DNA of 7,989 nucleotides, from contig DKKP01000197.1 of the NCBI GenBank assembly GCA_002455335.1, positions 1 through 7,989 on the forward strand. Reading direction: 5' to 3'. The position numbers and the translations under genes are program-made. Shown one piece after another: positions 5,446 to 7,989 of the stretch. Position 1 is the first letter of the stretch. Every line of letters begins with the position of its first letter. The notes under the pieces were generated by a model. That model did not search any database and was not told the DNA's origin. It worked only from the letters and a program-made list of their open reading frames with translations. Origin of the DNA: Anaerolineales bacterium UBA6663 (GTDB lineage Bacteria > Chloroflexota > Anaerolineae > Anaerolineales > UBA6663).

Positions 5446-6895
5446 GCAACGTCGCCTCAGCCCTCTCCAGCCGCCCCAGCACGACCTCGCGGCCGATGAT
5501 CTCCATACTCTCGAAAAGCGGCGGGCTGACCGGCTGACCGGTGACGGCCTGACGGATGATCCCGAAGAGCTGGCCGGGCTTGAGACCGAGCGTCTCAGCC
5601 AGCGTCCGAAGCGGCGGCTCGAGCGCCTCGGTCGTGAAGGCCGTGCTGGCCTTGATCAGGGCGTTGGCGGCTTCCAGCGCGCCGAGCGCCTGCAGGGGCG
5701 TCAGGCCCTTGGGTGTCAGGGCCTCGGCCGTCGAGGCCGGCACCTCGCGGAAGAACAAGCCGGCGAAATCCACCGCGTCGTCGAGCGTCACAAGCCGCGG
5801 TTGGATCAAGGGCACGATCCGCTCGAGCAGTGCCGGGTCGGCGTCGATGCCGGCCTTCGCGAAGAACGGCAATAGCCGACCCGTCAGGTCTGTGATTCCG
5901 AGCCTGCGGATCCACTTGCCATTGAAGTCGTCGAGTTTCTCGAAGTTGACGCGCGCCGGTGAGGGGTTGAGGTTGGCGATCTTGAAGCGCTCGATCATCC
6001 CGGCGAGGTCGAGCAGCTCCTCCTCGGCGCCGAACGACGCGCCCATCAGCGCCGTCCAGCTGTTGATCGCCTCGGGCAGGTAGCCCATGTCGCGCAGCTC
6101 GAGCGCATAGATCGACTGCTCGCTGGTTACGTCGCGCTTGCTCATCTTGCCCTTGCCGGTCGGTTTGAGGAAGACCGACAGGTGGCACCACTTCGGCTCA
6201 GGCCAGCCAAAGGCGCGGATGATCAGCGCGTGGAGCGGGAACGTGCCCAGCCACTCCGAGCCGCGCAGCACATGCGTGATCCCCATCTCGTGATCGTCGA
6301 CCATGGCCGCCAGGTGGTAGAGCGCCAGCCCGTCGGTCTTGACGAGGATGTAATCGTCGATCGTGGTGTTCTCGACCGTGATGTCGCCGCGGAGCTCGTC
6401 GCGCACCGTGGTCGAGCCGTCTTTGGGCGTCTTGAAGCGGATGACGAACGGCTCGCCGGCCGCGGCACGTCGTTCCGACTCCTCGCGGCTCAACTCACGG
6501 CAGGTGCCGTCGTAGCGCGTCGGCTGCTTGGCTTTCTGTTGCTGCTCGCGTACGGCTTTCAGACGCTCGGCGCTGCAGAAACAACGGTACGCGTGGCCAT
6601 TGTCGAGCAACAGCTGCGCATGCTGTTGATAGAGCTCGCGCCGCGCCAGCTGGTTGTATGGCGCATGCGGGCCGCCGACCCCCGGGCCCTCGTCCCACTG
6701 GAGTCCGAGCCAGCGCAGCGCTTCCTGGATCTCGGCCAGCGACTCGGGCGTGCTGCGCTTGGTGTCCGTGTCCTCGATGCGCAGGATGAACTGCCCGCTG
6801 CTCTGGCGGGCCAGCAGCACGTTGTAGAGCGCCGTGCGTGCGCTGCCGATGTGAAACCGGCCTGTGGGGGAGGGGGCGAAGCGAACGCGGGTCAT
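5414..6895 (-). CDS. gltX: Glutamate--tRNA ligase (GluRS)
   Basis: GluRS charges tRNA-Glu with glutamate for translation and, in many bacteria, for tetrapyrrole synthesis. The 493-aa protein shows RFAPSPTGRFHIGSARTA (5-22; HIGH-type box at 15-18), LRIEDTD (38-44), the GluRS signature HVLRGSEWL (208-216) and KMSKRD (250-255). It ends in an alpha-helical anticodon-binding domain (about 330-480). A zinc site is partly kept: Cys105-x-Cys107-x24-Cys132, with Glu134 where E. coli has His. Because GlnRS is also encoded here, it is probably a discriminating GluRS; this is inference. The start MTRV at 6895 is fixed by homology. The frame runs upstream to 6976, but those codons lie in repeat array D. 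No Shine-Dalgarno precedes the start. The C-terminal GAKSEERGA and stop are encoded by array C, beyond the expected end of the family fold. rodA lies 91 nt upstream on the same strand, so cotranscription is possible. Confidence 0.97.
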   Translation of the reverse strand: MTRVRFAPSPTGRFHIGSARTALYNVLLARQSSGQFILRIEDTDTKRSTPESLAEIQEALRWLGLQWDEGPGVGGPHAPYNQLARRELYQQHAQLLLDNGHAYRCFCSAERLKAVREQQQKAKQPTRYDGTCRELSREESERRAAAGEPFVIRFKTPKDGSTTVRDELRGDITVENTTIDDYILVKTDGLALYHLAAMVDDHEMGITHVLRGSEWLGTFPLHALIIRAFGWPEPKWCHLSVFLKPTGKGKMSKRDVTSEQSIYALELRDMGYLPEAINSWTALMGASFGAEEELLDLAGMIERFKIANLNPSPARVNFEKLDDFNGKWIRRLGITDLTGRLLPFFAKAGIDADPALLERIVPLIQPRLVTLDDAVDFAGLFFREVPASTAEALTPKGLTPLQALGALEAANALIKASTAFTTEALEPPLRTLAETLGLKPGQLFGIIRQAVTGQPVSPPLFESMEIIGREVVLGRLERAEATLRGAKSEERGA

Positions 6896-6902
6896 AGGTG
6901 AC

Positions 6903-6980
6903 TTGCGATTTGTGATTGGCGATCGATGATCAGCGACGTGCGATCGAGTCTCCAATCGCAAATCGCAAATCACCAATCGG
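6903..6980. repeat. Heptamer-phased inverted repeat array D
   Basis: GAT recurs in exact 7-nt phase at 6907, 6914, 6921, 6928 and 6942, with GAC at 6935 (units such as TTGCGAT, TTGTGAT, TGGCGAT). The complement ATC then recurs in 7-nt phase at 6955, 6962, 6969 and 6976 (units such as CAAATCG). The arms 6903-6919 and 6952-6968 pair over 17 bp with a single T-G wobble and a 32-nt loop. The array occupies nearly all of the rodA-gltX spacer. No T-tract adjoins the hairpin, so it is not an obvious terminator. Confidence 0.75.
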
Positions 6981-6986
6981 AAATGC

Positions 6987-7989
6987 CTAGAATTCGATCT
7001 GTTTGTGTCTCAACACCACGCTCTGCACAAGCCCGATGCCGATCAGGTTCGTCCAGAGCGAGGAGCCGCCGTAGCTCAGAAAGGGCAGCACCGAGCCCGA
7101 GACAGGGATCAGGTTGAGGTTCGAGGCGATGTTGGCGAAAGACTCAAAGAAGACCACAGTGCCGACCCCAAAGCAGATGATCTTGCCGTACGGGTCGCGG
7201 GCGATCTGGCCGATCCGATAGATCCGAAAGACGACAAAGGCCAGCAGCAGCAGCACAAGCACAGTGCCGACAAAGCCGAACTCATTGCCGATTGTGGCGT
7301 AGATGAAGTCGGTCTGGCGAACTTTGAGGAAGCGCAGTTGCACCTGGCTGCCGTTGCCGTAGCCCTGGCCGAACCAGCCGCCCGAGCCGATGCTGATCAA
7401 CGCCTGTTCGATGTTGTAATTCGCGCCCTGGCTTGCCTCGGCATCCGCGGCCGGGATCAGAAAAGTAAGGATCCGCTGGCCGATGTAGGCGTAGTCGTCG
7501 TTTGTGAACACGAACCACAGCACGACCGGCATCAACGCCAACACAAGCCCGGCAAACACCCCAAGGTGGCTGATGCGAACCCCGGCCGACCACAGGATCG
7601 CGAACCAGACCACGCCATAGGTCAGCGCCGTCGATAGATCGGGTTGGATGAAGATCAGCAGCGCGGGCAGGCCGACGTGGATCAGGCTACGCACCACGAC
7701 GCCGAATTGCTGGACGCGTTCGCGGTGCTGGGTGACAAAGGCGCCGAGGGTCAGCGTGATCAGAAATTTGCCAAGCTCGGCGGGCTGGAAGTTGATGATG
7801 CCCAGGTCGATCCAGCGCACGGCGCCGAACGAGGCAAGGCCGACGATCAACACCACAACCAGCAGGCCGATCAACGCGCCATAGATGTACAGCGAATACG
7901 AGCTGTACACCCGGTAGTCGACGGCGCTCACCGCGATCACGATCACCAGCCCGATCAGGGCGTAGATCACCTGGCGCCCGGCCTGGCCC
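6987..7989 (-). CDS. rodA: Rod-shape-determining SEDS glycosyltransferase RodA (C-terminal part)
   Basis: SEDS-family RodA polymerises lipid II into glycan strands for lateral wall growth, acting in the cytoplasmic membrane with a class B penicillin-binding protein. The frame is open through the window edge (GQAGRQVIYALIGL precedes the first internal start-like codon), so the true start lies beyond 7989. About 333 residues are visible. They hold multiple hydrophobic membrane segments, RWIDLGIINFQPAELGKF (the SEDS FQPSE-type signature), FIQPDLSTAL, a hydrophilic loop with ISIGSGGWFGQGYGNG, RQTDFIYATIGNEFGFVG, and PVSGSVLPFLSYGGSS near the C-terminus. The Asp in TDFIYA matches the catalytic Asp established for RodA (D255 in Thermus thermophilus). 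RodA is favoured over FtsW or SpoVE because of PFLSYGGSS and the short, basic C-terminus. No PBP2 gene is visible, but it could lie beyond the edge. gltX follows 91 nt downstream. Confidence 0.92.
   Translation of the reverse strand, partial: GQAGRQVIYALIGLVIVIAVSAVDYRVYSSYSLYIYGALIGLLVVVLIVGLASFGAVRWIDLGIINFQPAELGKFLITLTLGAFVTQHRERVQQFGVVVRSLIHVGLPALLIFIQPDLSTALTYGVVWFAILWSAGVRISHLGVFAGLVLALMPVVLWFVFTNDDYAYIGQRILTFLIPAADAEASQGANYNIEQALISIGSGGWFGQGYGNGSQVQLRFLKVRQTDFIYATIGNEFGFVGTVLVLLLLAFVVFRIYRIGQIARDPYGKIICFGVGTVVFFESFANIASNLNLIPVSGSVLPFLSYGGSSLWTNLIGIGLVQSVVLRHKQIEF

Noticed and set aside
6182..6901. Plus-strand open frame of 239 codons
   Set aside because: It is antisense to gltX and has no recognisable domain. 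The HIGH and KMSKR motifs are on the other strand.
6896..6976. N-terminal extension of the gltX frame
   Set aside because: The extra 27 codons translate array D (low-complexity period-7 peptide). GluRS proteins begin at the MTRVRFAPSPTG segment.

Overview
The window is GC-rich, densely coded bacterial DNA. It looks like a chromosome fragment from an anaerobe that handles C1 or methyl groups. The organism cannot be fixed from the sequence. Corrinoid/URO-D methyltransferase genes, a RodA, direct GlnRS-type charging of tRNA-Gln and heptamer-periodic spacer DNA would fit an uncultured Chloroflexota (Anaerolineae-like) or Planctomycetota genome; this is a low-confidence inference. I see no transposase, integrase, phage gene or CRISPR array.

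Left third (1-2758, + strand): a corrinoid methyltransfer cassette. The 3' end of a uroporphyrinogen-decarboxylase-family (MtaA-like) gene is followed by a stand-alone corrinoid protein gene and then a second, complete URO-D-family paralog only 3 nt downstream. Both URO-D proteins lack the HxCG zinc-ligand signature of the characterised methyltransferases. The corrinoid protein keeps the cobalt-ligating histidine but has DxHxxA in place of DxHxxG. The cassette ends at a 17-bp perfect terminator hairpin. Its methyl donor and acceptor are unknown, and no reductive activase is visible.

Middle (2774-3555, mostly - strand): a self-contained tRNA-Gln(CTG) unit with a near-consensus promoter (TTTACA-N17-TATAAT) and its own intrinsic terminator, then an unrecognised 169-aa protein gene.

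Right part (3703-7989): glnS (+) converges on gltX (-), followed by the 3' part of rodA (-), which runs off the right edge. tRNA-Gln, GlnRS and GluRS thus lie within about 4.1 kb. The URO-D genes and rodA are functionally unrelated to them.

The most unusual signal is in the spacers. Four of them (617-768, 3579-3662, 5362-5445, 6903-6980) carry degenerate repeats in strict 7-nt phase. Each switches to the reverse-complement heptamer halfway along, so each locus can fold into a hairpin. Every locus has a different heptamer. In the glnS/gltX spacer the array supplies the C-terminal codons and the TAG stop of both genes and probably serves as their shared terminator.
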